Program-made: the position numbers and the translations under genes
NCBI GenBank assembly: GCA_002746305.1
Contig: NVWV01000007.1
Location: 186,001 to 250,000, forward strand
DNA length: 64,000 nucleotides
Reading direction: 5' to 3'
From: Bacteroidota bacterium
Lineage (GTDB): Bacteria > Bacteroidota > Bacteroidia > NS11-12g > UBA9320
Shown here: positions 33,974 through 42,746 of the stretch, one piece after another
Layout of the letters: the number at the start of each line of letters is the position of its first letter
Numbering within the stretch: position 1 is the first letter of the stretch
The notes under the pieces: generated by a model
What the model was told of the DNA's origin: nothing
The model's database searches: none
What the model saw: only the letters and a program-made list of their open reading frames with translations

Positions 33974-34593
33974 CAAGTAAGCTTTCTTCTTCTCTGAATC
34001 GGAGAGACGAAATCCCCAATCTAGAACTAGCAAAGTCCATAATCAATGATCACAACCAAACTGCTATTGAAGAGCTTATTGAGAATCTCAATCATAAAAA
34101 TAAAGCCATTCAAAATGACTGCATTAAAGTCCTCTATGAAATTGGCAATACTAATCCGCAACTAATTTCAAGTCACGCCAAAGAATTTGTACGATTGCTT
34201 GAAAGTAAGAACAATCGAATACAATGGGGTTCAATGACTGCTTTAAGTACTATCACCTTGGAAAATCCATCGTATATTTTCAGTATTCTGCCTCAAATCA
34301 TTAAGGCTTCAGAAAGAGGTTCCGTAATCACTAAAGACCAAGCAATCAACATTTTGATAAAAGTATGCTCTATTGAAAAGTATGCGGACAATACATTTAC
34401 ATTATTGAATGAACAATTGCTTAAAAGCCCTATCAACCAATTGCCAATGTATGCCGAAAGAGCCAGTTCCATCATTAAAGATTCGAATAGAAAGACATTC
34501 GTAGATAGTCTTGAAACAAGACTTCCGGATTTCGAAAAAGAAACCAAACGAAAACGTGTTGAAAAGGTCTTAAAGTTATTGAATCAAGAATAG
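33952..34593 (+). CDS. HEAT/ARM-repeat-like protein
   Basis: The 213-residue all-helical protein has units such as 'TAIEELIENLNHKNKAIQND', 'CIKVLYEIGNTNPQLI', 'AKEFVRLLESKNNRIQWG' and 'SMTALSTITLENPSYIF', spaced 35-40 residues apart, consistent with HEAT repeats. No catalytic motif or export signal is visible, so a cytoplasmic protein-protein role is likely. It overlaps the zinc-ribbon gene by 22 bp and precedes a DUF1801-like gene by 7 bp, forming a three-gene operon. Confidence 0.72.
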   Translation: MENETSVTSKLSSSLNRRDEIPNLELAKSIINDHNQTAIEELIENLNHKNKAIQNDCIKVLYEIGNTNPQLISSHAKEFVRLLESKNNRIQWGSMTALSTITLENPSYIFSILPQIIKASERGSVITKDQAINILIKVCSIEKYADNTFTLLNEQLLKSPINQLPMYAERASSIIKDSNRKTFVDSLETRLPDFEKETKRKRVEKVLKLLNQE

Positions 34594-34600
34594 AAATATT

Positions 34601-34966
34601 ATGCGTGAAATAGATAATTACTTTATACAGAAAGACGAGCCCAATAAAAGTTGCTTACTCGCTTTACGGTCTATTATTTTAGATCATGATGACGTTGTCA
34701 CCGAAACTACTAAATGGGGAATGCCATGCTTTTGTTTTAAGAAAAAACCATTCTGCTACCTCTGGACTGACAAGGATACAAATGAGCCGTACATTCTCTT
34801 TGTTGAAGGGAAATACCTCAACCATCCAAAGCTGGAAACGGGGAGTCGGTCACGAATGAAGATACTACGAGTTAACCCCAATAAAGATCTACAGATTGAT
34901 TTGATTAAATCCTTACTCACTGATGCTTTAAACCTATATAAGAATGGAACAATTGTTCTTAAATAG
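34601..34966 (+). CDS. DUF1801 (YdhG/YjhX-like) protein
   Basis: The 121-residue protein carries the DUF1801 pattern: 'LLALRSIILDHDDVVTETTK', 'WGMPCFCFKKKPFCYLW', 'YILFVEGKYLNHPKLETG', 'KILRVNPNKDLQIDLIKSLL'. The family adopts a small alpha/beta fold of unknown function, often annotated as iron-chaperone-like (frataxin-like in Bacillus YdhG). The Cys pair in the CFCF segment is noteworthy. Last gene of the zinc-ribbon operon. Confidence 0.85.
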   Translation: MREIDNYFIQKDEPNKSCLLALRSIILDHDDVVTETTKWGMPCFCFKKKPFCYLWTDKDTNEPYILFVEGKYLNHPKLETGSRSRMKILRVNPNKDLQIDLIKSLLTDALNLYKNGTIVLK

Positions 34967-35133
34967 ATGCAACTGGATTCATTCTCAAAACATTTAAATC
35001 AGATAATCGAGACCCTTTGATACTTTTTCTTGCGAATCATTGATTCATCATATTCTGCTACACTCGAAAAACAATGTAAATTAGGAAACATATCTAAAGC
35101 AGGCAGAAACAATTAGCCTCATAGTCTGTTTGC

Positions 35134-35141
35134 TATATTTG
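35134..35141 (+). promoter_or_regulatory. -7 promoter element of the bestrophin gene
   Basis: TATATTTG, an exact TAnnTTTG match, 10 bp before the ATG at 35152. No proper -33 element is seen. The mRNA would be nearly leaderless. Confidence 0.45.
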
Positions 35142-35151
35142 ATTTACCAAT

Positions 35152-36207
35152 ATGTTTACAAAAAAGAATTATACAGCCATTCAGATGGCTTGGTGGACTC
35201 GATTTGAAACCTACTTGTTCATCGGTATCATAACAGCTTGGGTAGCTGTATACTACTTCCTAGATTTAGCATGGCTTAAAATTCCTTGGACACCTTTGGC
35301 TTTGATTGGAACCGCTGTAGCATTTGTTATTGGTTTTCAAAATAATGCGGCTTATGGTAGAATTTGGGAAGCACGAAAAATTTGGGGTGGAATCATAAAC
35401 ACATCTAGAACCTTTGGAATGTTTATTCAAGACATGATAAATAATGAGTATGCTGAATCTCCATTATCACAAGAAGAACTTCAGAAAGAAATAAAAACTC
35501 TTACTTATCGTCACATTGCTTGGATGACTGCATTGCGACATGCAATGCGAGTTCCAAAACCTTGGGAGACATCAGTAAATCATAAAACCAATCAAGAATG
35601 GGATATCAGACCTCCGGAGTTAGAGTCTACCTTGGAACAGGACATAAAACCGTATATTTCTGAAAGTGACTACGCTTATATATCGAGCAAAGCCAATAAG
35701 CAAACGGCTCTTCTATATCTACAGTCACATCACTTAAGAAAACTAAAAGAACAAGGTAGTATTTGGGAATTTTCCTTTTTAGAATTGGAAAGTATCCAAC
35801 AAGAACTTTTAACATTACAAGGTAAGAGTGAGCGTATTAAGAACTTTCCTTATCCCAGACAATTTGCAACTCTCAATCATCTTTTCATGTGGGTTTTTGT
35901 GCTACTGCTTCCTTTAGCTCTTGTACCCCAGTTTGCAGAGATTGGGAAGGATTTCACAGAGACGAATCCTGAAATTGGCAGTCTATTTGTTTGGATGTCC
36001 ATTCCATTTTACGTTATTGTAGCATGGATTTTTCATACCATGGAACGAATTGGTAGAACTGGAGAAAACCCTTTTGAAGGCACTGCAAATGATGTTCCTA
36101 TTTCGACCATGGCTAGAGGAGTAGAAATTGATCTAAGACAAAATTTAGGAGAATCCGATGAAGAAATACCTGATCAGTTTCCAGTTAAATACCACACTCA
36201 GTTTTAA
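35152..36207 (+). CDS. Bestrophin-family anion channel
   Basis: The 351-residue membrane protein belongs to the bestrophin / YneE-UPF0187 family: N-terminal helices with 'YLFIGIITAWVAVYYFLDL', the signature 'GFQNNAAYGRIWEARKIWGG' (FxxNxxYxRxWEAR, about 63-82), and paired C-terminal helices 'FMWVFVLLLPLALVPQF' and 'MSIPFYVIVAWIFHTMERIG' with 'NPFEG' at the end. Bacterial homologues (KpBest) form pentameric cation or anion channels. Length is typical. It is convergent with the YjdI-like gene, with a small hairpin (CAGTTTTA/TAAAACTG, 36199-36227) over the two stop codons. Confidence 0.93.
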   Translation: MFTKKNYTAIQMAWWTRFETYLFIGIITAWVAVYYFLDLAWLKIPWTPLALIGTAVAFVIGFQNNAAYGRIWEARKIWGGIINTSRTFGMFIQDMINNEYAESPLSQEELQKEIKTLTYRHIAWMTALRHAMRVPKPWETSVNHKTNQEWDIRPPELESTLEQDIKPYISESDYAYISSKANKQTALLYLQSHHLRKLKEQGSIWEFSFLELESIQQELLTLQGKSERIKNFPYPRQFATLNHLFMWVFVLLLPLALVPQFAEIGKDFTETNPEIGSLFVWMSIPFYVIVAWIFHTMERIGRTGENPFEGTANDVPISTMARGVEIDLRQNLGESDEEIPDQFPVKYHTQF

Positions 36208-36211
36208 GCTG

Positions 36212-36634
36212 CTAACCTGTAAAACTGGCCTTGATATGTGAGCCATCACAATAAGGTTTATTTTGGGACACTCCACATCTACAAAATGCAGTAGTCTTAT
36301 TCTTGGTTTCAGTATTTCCATCTTTATCGCTTACTTTCAAAGTGCCATAAACCAATAATGGGCCATTTTCTAGAATTTCAACTTTGGTTTCCATGGATTG
36401 GGCTTCTTTATCCTCCTCTCCATTCATAAAATAGCTCAATGCCCCCGACGGGCACTTGGCTATTTGAGCTTTTAATTCTTCTGTACTTGCATTTTCTATA
36501 CGAATCCAAGGCTTTTCCTTAGGATTGTACACCTCTGGCAACTCTTTAACGCATTCTGCCGCATGTATACACTTGCCTGGTTTCCATTCTACGGTAAGCT
36601 CATCATTGGTATAGTGCTTTGTTATTTCTTTCAT
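36212..36634 (-). CDS. YjdI-like iron-sulphur domain fused to a CDGSH domain
   Basis: A 140-residue fusion. Residues 1-75 match the Fer4_19/YjdI family ('VEWKPGKCIHAAECVKELPE', 'IAKCPSGALSYF'), with Cys at the three ferredoxin-like positions C..C and C-P. Residues 100-140 match the CDGSH iron-sulphur family, with the CxCx..CDGSH motif in 'CRCGVSQNKPYCDGSH' ([2Fe-2S] ligands, 3Cys-1His). It is probably a small redox or cluster-transfer protein. The gene downstream in the other order (36689) is a YjdJ-type acetyltransferase, the same pair as yjdI-yjdJ in E. coli. Confidence 0.88.
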   Translation of the reverse strand: MKEITKHYTNDELTVEWKPGKCIHAAECVKELPEVYNPKEKPWIRIENASTEELKAQIAKCPSGALSYFMNGEEDKEAQSMETKVEILENGPLLVYGTLKVSDKDGNTETKNKTTAFCRCGVSQNKPYCDGSHIKASFTG

Positions 36635-36688
36635 ATTAGTACATATATTGACGTTTTTTATCTGTAACCGTTTTTACTACTGGTTAAT

Positions 36689-36982
36689 CTAGGCAATATT
36701 TATACCCTTCATAACTAATTTAACCCATTCTGGATTTCGTTTAATGTACAGGGCTACAAAAGGACACAATGGAATTAACGTAAGTTCCCTTTTATCAATA
36801 TCCTCTAATACTTGCCTCACCATACTTGAACCTACTCCCTTTCCTCCCAAAGGTGGAGGAACCTCCGTGTGCGTGAGATAAATCTGATTCTTGGCAATGA
36901 TATATTCTAATCTTGCCGTTGAACCTTCAGAATCCATCTCATATTGGTTCTTTTCCTTGTTGTCTCTAATAATACCTTCCAT
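36689..36982 (-). CDS. YjdJ-like small GNAT acetyltransferase
   Basis: The 97-residue protein matches the short YjdJ/Acetyltransf_CG family: 'AKNQIYLTHTEVPPPLGGKG' then 'VGSSMVRQVLEDIDKRELTL' and 'IPLCPFVALYIKRNPEW', the closing PxCxFVxxYIxxNPE/HPE motif with the likely catalytic Cys. The G-K-G-V-G acetyl-CoA loop is intact. It precedes the YjdI-CDGSH gene by 54 bp in the same direction, so they are probably one operon. The substrate is unknown; genome pairing with the Fe-S protein suggests shared function. Confidence 0.9.
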   Translation of the reverse strand: MEGIIRDNKEKNQYEMDSEGSTARLEYIIAKNQIYLTHTEVPPPLGGKGVGSSMVRQVLEDIDKRELTLIPLCPFVALYIKRNPEWVKLVMKGINIA

Positions 36983-37167
36983 ACAAAATTCAATATTTAT
37001 TTATTTCTAAAAAAACTCACTCTCCCCAAATTTAACGAATTTCTTGATTCTTTGCTCAACTAAATACAATTCTAGCAGGCACAAAACACATATATCTTTA
37101 CTACTCAACGAATACCCATAAGAAATAGCTCGTATCTATAGTTGGTTAAAGTCGTAAATTTGTGAAA

Positions 37168-38250
37168 ATGTACTATTCATCCCAAGAAGGTCTAACACGA
37201 CAATTAGAAAAGCTTAATCACGGTGTGGCTATAATTTTGGCCTGTGAAAAAAACTTTAGTTTTCAGGATATTCAACCCCATTTACAAGCTAGCAAAATAC
37301 CCGTTGTTGGAGCATTCTTTCCCGGAGTAATTGCAAATGAAGAACTTCATTATACAGGATTTATTCTTCTTCATTTTAGTACAGATTTTGAAATCTTAAT
37401 TCATGATTCCACTAAAATTGAGACTATAAAATTTGAAAATTCTGAGATTAAACAAGGTACTGGTTTTATAATAATGGACGGCCTTGCAGATGGGAATCAG
37501 GAATTTCTTAACAAACTATTTTACCAATATGGCAATGCATTTAGATTCATAGGTTCTGGTGCTGGCTCATTGGACCTAGTACAGAAACCTTGTATTTTTG
37601 ACGATCAAGGTATCTATGAGAATAAAGCGATTATAGTGCTTCTTAAAACAAAAGTGTCCATAGGATTAAAACACGGATATAGTCGAATAGCGGGCCCTTT
37701 GATAGCAACAGAAACCAATGCAAGTAAAATAGTAGAACTCAATTGGGAGAATGCATATGAAACCTATGCAAGCATTGTGAACAAGCACAGTGATCTCCCC
37801 ATTTCTAAAGATGACTTTTTTAATGTATCCAAGGGCTTCCCATTTGGAGTAAGCAGGAAAGGACATGAAGATATAGTTAGAGATCCGATATCTGTAGACA
37901 GTAACGGTACAATGAATTGTATAGATGATGTGCCAGAGAATGGAGCCTTGTATGTTCTAAAAGGGGAACCTTCAAAACTTATTCAAGCAGCCAAAGACTC
38001 CTGTGCAGAAGCAATATCTCAAACGACTTATGAGCCATCTCACTGTATACTAATAGATTGTGTAACACGTGTTCTTTACTTAGAAGACCGTTTCAAGGAT
38101 GAAATAAATACCGCCACTACTGAAATCCATTCTGCTTTTAAAAATCTTCCTGTGGAAGGGATATTATCCATGGGAGAAATTTCTACCTTCAAAGATGGAA
38201 GACTTGAATTGTACAATAAAACCTTCCTTACTGCATTAATTCATGAGTAA
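37168..38250 (+). CDS. FIST-domain signalling protein (NosP-like)
   Basis: The 361-residue protein has the FIST N domain (about 20-180) and FIST C domain (190-350). Typical features are 'HYTGFILLHFSTDFEIL', 'NKLFYQYGNAFRFIGSGAGS', 'GLKHGYSRIAGPLIATETNA', 'IDDVPENGALYVLKGEPSKL' and 'FKNLPVEGILSMGEI'. FIST proteins next to histidine kinases include NosP, a haem-binding nitric-oxide sensor that controls its partner kinase; the haem ligand cannot be confirmed here. The kinase gene overlaps by 8 bp. I start at ATG 37168; a GTG at 37162 is an alternative two codons up. Confidence 0.85.
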   Translation: MYYSSQEGLTRQLEKLNHGVAIILACEKNFSFQDIQPHLQASKIPVVGAFFPGVIANEELHYTGFILLHFSTDFEILIHDSTKIETIKFENSEIKQGTGFIIMDGLADGNQEFLNKLFYQYGNAFRFIGSGAGSLDLVQKPCIFDDQGIYENKAIIVLLKTKVSIGLKHGYSRIAGPLIATETNASKIVELNWENAYETYASIVNKHSDLPISKDDFFNVSKGFPFGVSRKGHEDIVRDPISVDSNGTMNCIDDVPENGALYVLKGEPSKLIQAAKDSCAEAISQTTYEPSHCILIDCVTRVLYLEDRFKDEINTATTEIHSAFKNLPVEGILSMGEISTFKDGRLELYNKTFLTALIHE

Positions 38251-40600
38251 AGATAATTCTCATATTATATCAGAATTAGCCGAACTCTATGAGCTTTCTT
38301 TAGGCATTGGAACAAGTCTTGATCTAGCCAAAAATGCAACCACTTTCTTTTCGAGCGTTGCTCAACGTAAAAATTTCCAATATATAAGTGTATGGCAACA
38401 TACTTGGAGACATGAAAAGGAAGCTTTTTTACTCAAGGAGGCTTTCCCTAGGATACAAGAAAATGAAACTATAATAAACAAAGAGTCTACTTTATACACC
38501 CACTTATCAAACCTAAAAAAGGAACAAGTACATCTTATAGAAAAAGCTAAGGTTCCATATTCTGAGTTTGACGCATCTAATATTTGGGTTTATAATTATC
38601 AAGATCTTCTTATACTGTTTATTCAAAACCATCAAGATGAGACACTAGAAAATCGAGAAAAATCACAACTATCATCCTTATTCAAAAAATTTTCTGTCAG
38701 TATAAAAGCAAGTATTTCTCATAAAGCTCTTTTGGATGAAGTCCTAAAACGAGAAAAAGCAGAATACAAATTATTTGAACGTGAATCATTATTTCGCTTT
38801 GGAGCAAATAGCCTCAGTGAAGGTATTGTCGTAACTGATCTTAACAGTAGGATTACCTATGTAAACAAAGCTATGACTGCAATTACGGGTTTTTCTAAAA
38901 AGGAAATGACTGGAGCCATTTCTTACAAACTATTTCAACCTATTGGTTTTACCGATGAGCTAAGAAATAGGGTCTATAAAAATATCATTCAAGACAAGAG
39001 TGAAGTTTATGAATTCCAACAAATAAAGAAAGACGGATTACACTACTGGGTCAGAATAACCATTTCAGCTCTTAAAAACACCACCAATACCATTGTAGGT
39101 TCCATAGCCACTGTGCTTGACATTACACAAGAAATCAATACTCAAAGAGCTATTGAAAAAAGTCAAATGGACTTGCAAAACCTCTTGGACAATATGTACG
39201 ATGGCTTGCTTGTATTGGATGAAAATGGAGTAATTATGAATGCTAATAATTCTTGCATGGATCTATTTGAACTAGTTCCTGATGACTTAGGTAAGGCATT
39301 CTTGAAAGACTTTGTCCATCCAGATAATAAGTCTGATGTTTCAATAAATAGAGATGTCGTTAAGGAACAAGGTTCTTTGAGTAGCATTACTTCAAAAATT
39401 TTAACCAAAAGTGGAAAGATTAAGGTCGTAGAAGTTTCATCATCAGCCATAGTCGAAAAAGGCGTTTATAAAGGCTCTAGAGATATTGTTAGAGACATTA
39501 CAGAAAGTGTTATAGCAAGAGAAGAGCTTGAAGCCAGTAAAAGTGAGCTGGAAGACCTGATAGAGAACATGTACGATGCACTAATCGTAGTAGGTTCAGG
39601 AGGAAATGTAGAGCGAGTAAATAAGGCAGGAGAAGAACTTCTTGGCTATAGTAAAAAAGAGATTTCAGAATTTAGTTTTAATAAATTAGTACACCCTGAT
39701 GATTTAGAAAAATCTCAGAACTATCTTAAAAAACTTAAAACAGAAGGTTATTACTCTGGTTATGAAGGGAGAATAATCTCTGGTGATGGCACCATCAAAA
39801 CAGTAGAAGTTAACTCTACTGCAATTTTTGACAATGGTAATTTAATAGGCTCCAGAGATATTATAAGAGATATTACTGAGCGTAAGGAAATAGAATTTCA
39901 AAAAGAAGTACTCCTTGCAGAGTTGGAGGTTGTAAATCAAGAACTACGTGATTTCGCCTATATTGTTTCTCATGATTTGAAAGCACCTTTAAGATCTATT
40001 GGGTCTTTATCCGACTGGCTTATTCAGGACTACCAAGAGGCTTTGGATGACGAAGGCCGAGAACTATTGAGACTACTAAAAACACGAATAGGCAGGATGC
40101 ACAATCTTATTGAGGGAGTATTGCAATACTCCAAAGTCGGGAGACTCCAAGATGAAAAAGAAGAGGTAGATATAAATCTGCTGCTTGAAGAGACTATTGA
40201 CTCATTGGACCCTCCAAATACATGCATCGTTCATTTTGAAAAAAACATGCCAACTGTGAGGTATGATAAAATTAGACTTCAGCAGGTTTTCCAAAATTTA
40301 ATAAGCAACGCAATTAAATTTTTAGACAAACCTAAAGGCGAAATAATTATAAGTCTCTCGCACGACAATACCCACTATCACTTTGCAATAGAAGACAACG
40401 GGCCTGGTATAGAAGAAAACTACTTCAATAAGATTTTTCAAATATTTCAGACACTTACCTCAAAAGATGAATATGAAAGTACTGGAATAGGACTTAGTAT
40501 TGTAAAACGAATTGTTGAACTAAACGGTGGTACTATTTCTGTTAAATCTACAGTAGGAGTTGGAAGTACATTTAGTTTTACGATACCCAAGAATAAATAA
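38243..40600 (+). CDS. Soluble sensor histidine kinase with three PAS domains
   Basis: A 785-residue kinase without membrane helices. Residues 1-165 are a GAF-like or unknown N-terminus. PAS 1 follows at about 180-290 ('EGIVVTDLNSRITYVNKAM'), PAS 2 at 305-420 and PAS 3 at 435-550. PAS 2 and PAS 3 share almost the same opening ('NMYDGLLVLDENG' / 'NMYDALIVVGSGG') and closing ('RDIVRDIT'), so they look duplicated. HisKA lies around His 577 ('YIVSHDLKAPLRSIGSL'), and the ATPase domain has 'NLISNAIKFLD', 'IEDNGPGIEENYFN' and 'STGIGLSIVKRIVELNGG'. Cytosolic, likely partnered with the FIST protein just upstream. Confidence 0.93.
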   Translation: MSKDNSHIISELAELYELSLGIGTSLDLAKNATTFFSSVAQRKNFQYISVWQHTWRHEKEAFLLKEAFPRIQENETIINKESTLYTHLSNLKKEQVHLIEKAKVPYSEFDASNIWVYNYQDLLILFIQNHQDETLENREKSQLSSLFKKFSVSIKASISHKALLDEVLKREKAEYKLFERESLFRFGANSLSEGIVVTDLNSRITYVNKAMTAITGFSKKEMTGAISYKLFQPIGFTDELRNRVYKNIIQDKSEVYEFQQIKKDGLHYWVRITISALKNTTNTIVGSIATVLDITQEINTQRAIEKSQMDLQNLLDNMYDGLLVLDENGVIMNANNSCMDLFELVPDDLGKAFLKDFVHPDNKSDVSINRDVVKEQGSLSSITSKILTKSGKIKVVEVSSSAIVEKGVYKGSRDIVRDITESVIAREELEASKSELEDLIENMYDALIVVGSGGNVERVNKAGEELLGYSKKEISEFSFNKLVHPDDLEKSQNYLKKLKTEGYYSGYEGRIISGDGTIKTVEVNSTAIFDNGNLIGSRDIIRDITERKEIEFQKEVLLAELEVVNQELRDFAYIVSHDLKAPLRSIGSLSDWLIQDYQEALDDEGRELLRLLKTRIGRMHNLIEGVLQYSKVGRLQDEKEEVDINLLLEETIDSLDPPNTCIVHFEKNMPTVRYDKIRLQQVFQNLISNAIKFLDKPKGEIIISLSHDNTHYHFAIEDNGPGIEENYFNKIFQIFQTLTSKDEYESTGIGLSIVKRIVELNGGTISVKSTVGVGSTFSFTIPKNK

Positions 40601-40604
40601 CAGT

Positions 40605-41015
40605 ATGCTAGCAAATAAGAAAATACTTCTTTTAGAGGATGATATCGTTGATGTAATGACCATTAAAAGGGCAATCAAGCAACTCAAGATATCTAACGAA
40701 CTTATTGTGAAAGAAAATGGTGAGGAAGGCCTAGCCTATCTGAAAGACTTAAAGGATCTACCAGGCATCATTTTTCTAGACATTAACATGCCTAAAATGA
40801 ATGGTATTGAGTTTCTTGGACACCTGAAAGAAGATAAGCAATGGGCACAAATACCTGTTGTTGTTCTTACTACTTCTAAAGATCAACAAGATAAACTTGC
40901 AACTTTTAGTAAAGGCATATCTGGTTACATGATAAAACCCGTAGACTATCTTCAGTTCAAGGATATGATAGAAACTATAAAAAGTTATTGGGATATGAGT
41001 GAACACCCTTACTAG
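40605..41015 (+). CDS. Single-domain response regulator (Rcp1-like)
   Basis: A 136-residue stand-alone receiver starting at the ATG 4 bp after the kinase stop. The frame reads 15 codons further back into the kinase gene, which I discount. Key residues are the acidic pair in 'ILLLEDDIVDV', phosphoacceptor 'IIFLDINMPKMNGIEFL' (Asp about 63), Thr/Ser in 'VVVLTTSKDQ' and Lys in 'YMIKPVDYLQF'. It has the Rcp1-type arrangement of light- or redox-kinase partner receivers. It is the likely intermediate phosphoacceptor of the relay. Confidence 0.92.
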   Translation: MLANKKILLLEDDIVDVMTIKRAIKQLKISNELIVKENGEEGLAYLKDLKDLPGIIFLDINMPKMNGIEFLGHLKEDKQWAQIPVVVLTTSKDQQDKLATFSKGISGYMIKPVDYLQFKDMIETIKSYWDMSEHPY

Positions 41016-41022
41016 TCTTAAA

Positions 41023-41658
41023 ATGTCAGAAACACTTCTATATATTGAAGATGATGAAATAGATATCCTTACTCTTAAAAGGCTTTTAGGCAAATCCAGT
41101 GATATCACATTGGTTATCTGCAAATCCTTTTCAGAAGCTAAATCATTGGACTTGCACAACTACGATGCGATTTTAAGCGATTCCAATTTGCCAGATGCCA
41201 ACTATGAAAAGCTTGAAGCTTATTTACCCAAAGACAAAACACAGTTTATTTCCGGAAGTGAAATAGAATACGCTAAGGTCTGGATTAAACCCATTACTGA
41301 GGACCAATTAAATTCTTTGTTTCAAAAGAACCCAATCCTCAACATGCAATACATTAAAGACCTTGCTGATGGAGAAATAGAATACGAGCAAGAGATGATT
41401 GATACAGCATTGAAAGTTCTTCCTGAAAGGTGGGAGGAATTAAAAACTGCAAGTACCGATCTTGCTGCTCTTAAAAAGGCAGCACACAAAACCAAAAGCT
41501 CCTACAGAGTATGTGGTATTGATAATTCTCTAATTTATAAATTAGAGAGCCTGAATGACAGTGAATTTTCAAATACCCAAAAAACTCAAAATTTGCTACT
41601 ACAAATTGAGCAGCAAATTTCAAGTGCAATTAAGGAGTTAAAAAATCTAAAAAACTAA
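41023..41658 (+). CDS. Shortened receiver fused to an HPt domain
   Basis: The 211-residue protein starts at ATG 41023 (an earlier in-frame start at 40999 overlaps the previous gene). The receiver occupies only about 100 residues: acidic pair 'YIEDDEIDI', phosphoacceptor 'YDAILSDSNLPD', a Ser in 'QFISGS' and Lys in 'VWIKPI' are all present, but the helix-loop between beta-3 and beta-5 is much reduced. The HPt domain (about 105-205) has the phosphohistidine segment 'LKKAAHKTKSSYRVCGI' (HxxKxxxxxxG). It should receive phosphate from the Rcp1-like receiver and pass it on; the final acceptor is not in this operon. Ends 4 bp inside the convergent WecA-like gene. Confidence 0.88.
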   Translation: MSETLLYIEDDEIDILTLKRLLGKSSDITLVICKSFSEAKSLDLHNYDAILSDSNLPDANYEKLEAYLPKDKTQFISGSEIEYAKVWIKPITEDQLNSLFQKNPILNMQYIKDLADGEIEYEQEMIDTALKVLPERWEELKTASTDLAALKKAAHKTKSSYRVCGIDNSLIYKLESLNDSEFSNTQKTQNLLLQIEQQISSAIKELKNLKN

Positions 41659-42746
41659 CACCTATTTTCCAGTTCAGTTATTTTTTTTCGCCACTCTCCT
41701 AATTTTTGGACTCCAGATAGTATAGCCGTAACGCATAGAAATAATATTGAAACCGTAAATATGGCTGAGCTTAAGCCGTAAGAACGGCAGAGTACCACTA
41801 ATAATGCAATTAGTATCGATGCACTTAACACTATAGACATGGTGGCTCTTTTATGTGATATTTTAAAAAAAAGGAATAGATGGTGGATGTGACTTTTATC
41901 CGCTCTAAAAGGGGAGAAACCACGTTGCATTCTCCCCCAATACACTCTTAATGAATCCAAGACAGGAATTAAAAACACCCCAAAAACGACTGAAACAGTA
42001 TTCCCAACTTCAATATCTGTAGCCACCTTAGATTGCTCAATTAATTGTAGACCAATAGAGACCATCATAAACCCTAAAAACAAGGACCCTCCGTCTCCTA
42101 AAAAAATCTTGTTTTTACTTAAGTTATATGCTAGAAAACCACAAATACTCCCCATAAGTGCAACAAGAATAATCAACAATGTAAAGTCATTTAAACGAAA
42201 CGAGATGTAGCTGAAAATGCCAAAACCGATCAATGATAAAAAGCCAGCCAAGCCATCAATCCCATCTATTAAATTAAAAGCATTTACCACTCCAACTATT
42301 AAGAAAATACTTAAAACATAAGATACTATTGTGTTTAACTCTCCAACCCCAAAGACACCATATAACGATGTTAATCTAATTCCCGATGATACAATAGCAT
42401 AACCACACAAAAATTGTAACAACAACCGGTGGCTTGCTTTAAGATTAAGCTTATCATCTAAGATTCCAACAATCATCAAAAACATGGACGCACTAATTAC
42501 TACAATATGTCTAGATGCCGCCTCTAAAAACGCTGAACTTAGCAATAGTGACATTATGAAGGTAATACCAATTGCCAACCCTCCAACTACTGGAACTGGT
42601 TTAGCATGGACCTTTCTAGCATTAGGTTTATCCACTAATCCCAACCTCCCTGCAAAACGTTTAAGTACTAGTATAACTACCGCTACTACTACGAGGGACG
42701 TTAAAAAGCCCATTAATGCATCAATATTTTCTATTAGTATTTCCAT
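41655..42746 (-). CDS. WecA/TagO-like undecaprenyl-phosphate sugar-1-phosphate transferase
   Basis: The 363-residue polytopic membrane protein (about 10-11 helices) carries the polyprenyl-phosphate hexosyl-phosphate transferase motifs: 'GLVDKPNARKVHAKPVPVVG' (about 34), 'VGILDDKLNLKASHR' (Asp-Asp, about 92), 'VNAFNLIDGIDGLAG' (about 153) and 'NKIFLGDGGSLFLGFM' (about 212). The enzyme transfers a sugar-1-phosphate, typically GlcNAc-1-P, from UDP-sugar to undecaprenyl phosphate, starting repeat-unit synthesis. Last gene of the second exopolysaccharide unit; it overlaps the previous gene by 1 bp (TAATG type). Confidence 0.93.
   Translation of the reverse strand: MEILIENIDALMGFLTSLVVVAVVILVLKRFAGRLGLVDKPNARKVHAKPVPVVGGLAIGITFIMSLLLSSAFLEAASRHIVVISASMFLMIVGILDDKLNLKASHRLLLQFLCGYAIVSSGIRLTSLYGVFGVGELNTIVSYVLSIFLIVGVVNAFNLIDGIDGLAGFLSLIGFGIFSYISFRLNDFTLLIILVALMGSICGFLAYNLSKNKIFLGDGGSLFLGFMMVSIGLQLIEQSKVATDIEVGNTVSVVFGVFLIPVLDSLRVYWGRMQRGFSPFRADKSHIHHLFLFFKISHKRATMSIVLSASILIALLVVLCRSYGLSSAIFTVSILFLCVTAILSGVQKLGEWRKKITELENRC

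Noticed and set aside
36199..36227. Hairpin CAGTTTTA/TAAAACTG over two convergent stop codons as a terminator
   Set aside because: Only 8 bp of AT-rich stem with a 13-nt loop and no T-tract on either strand; too weak to call.
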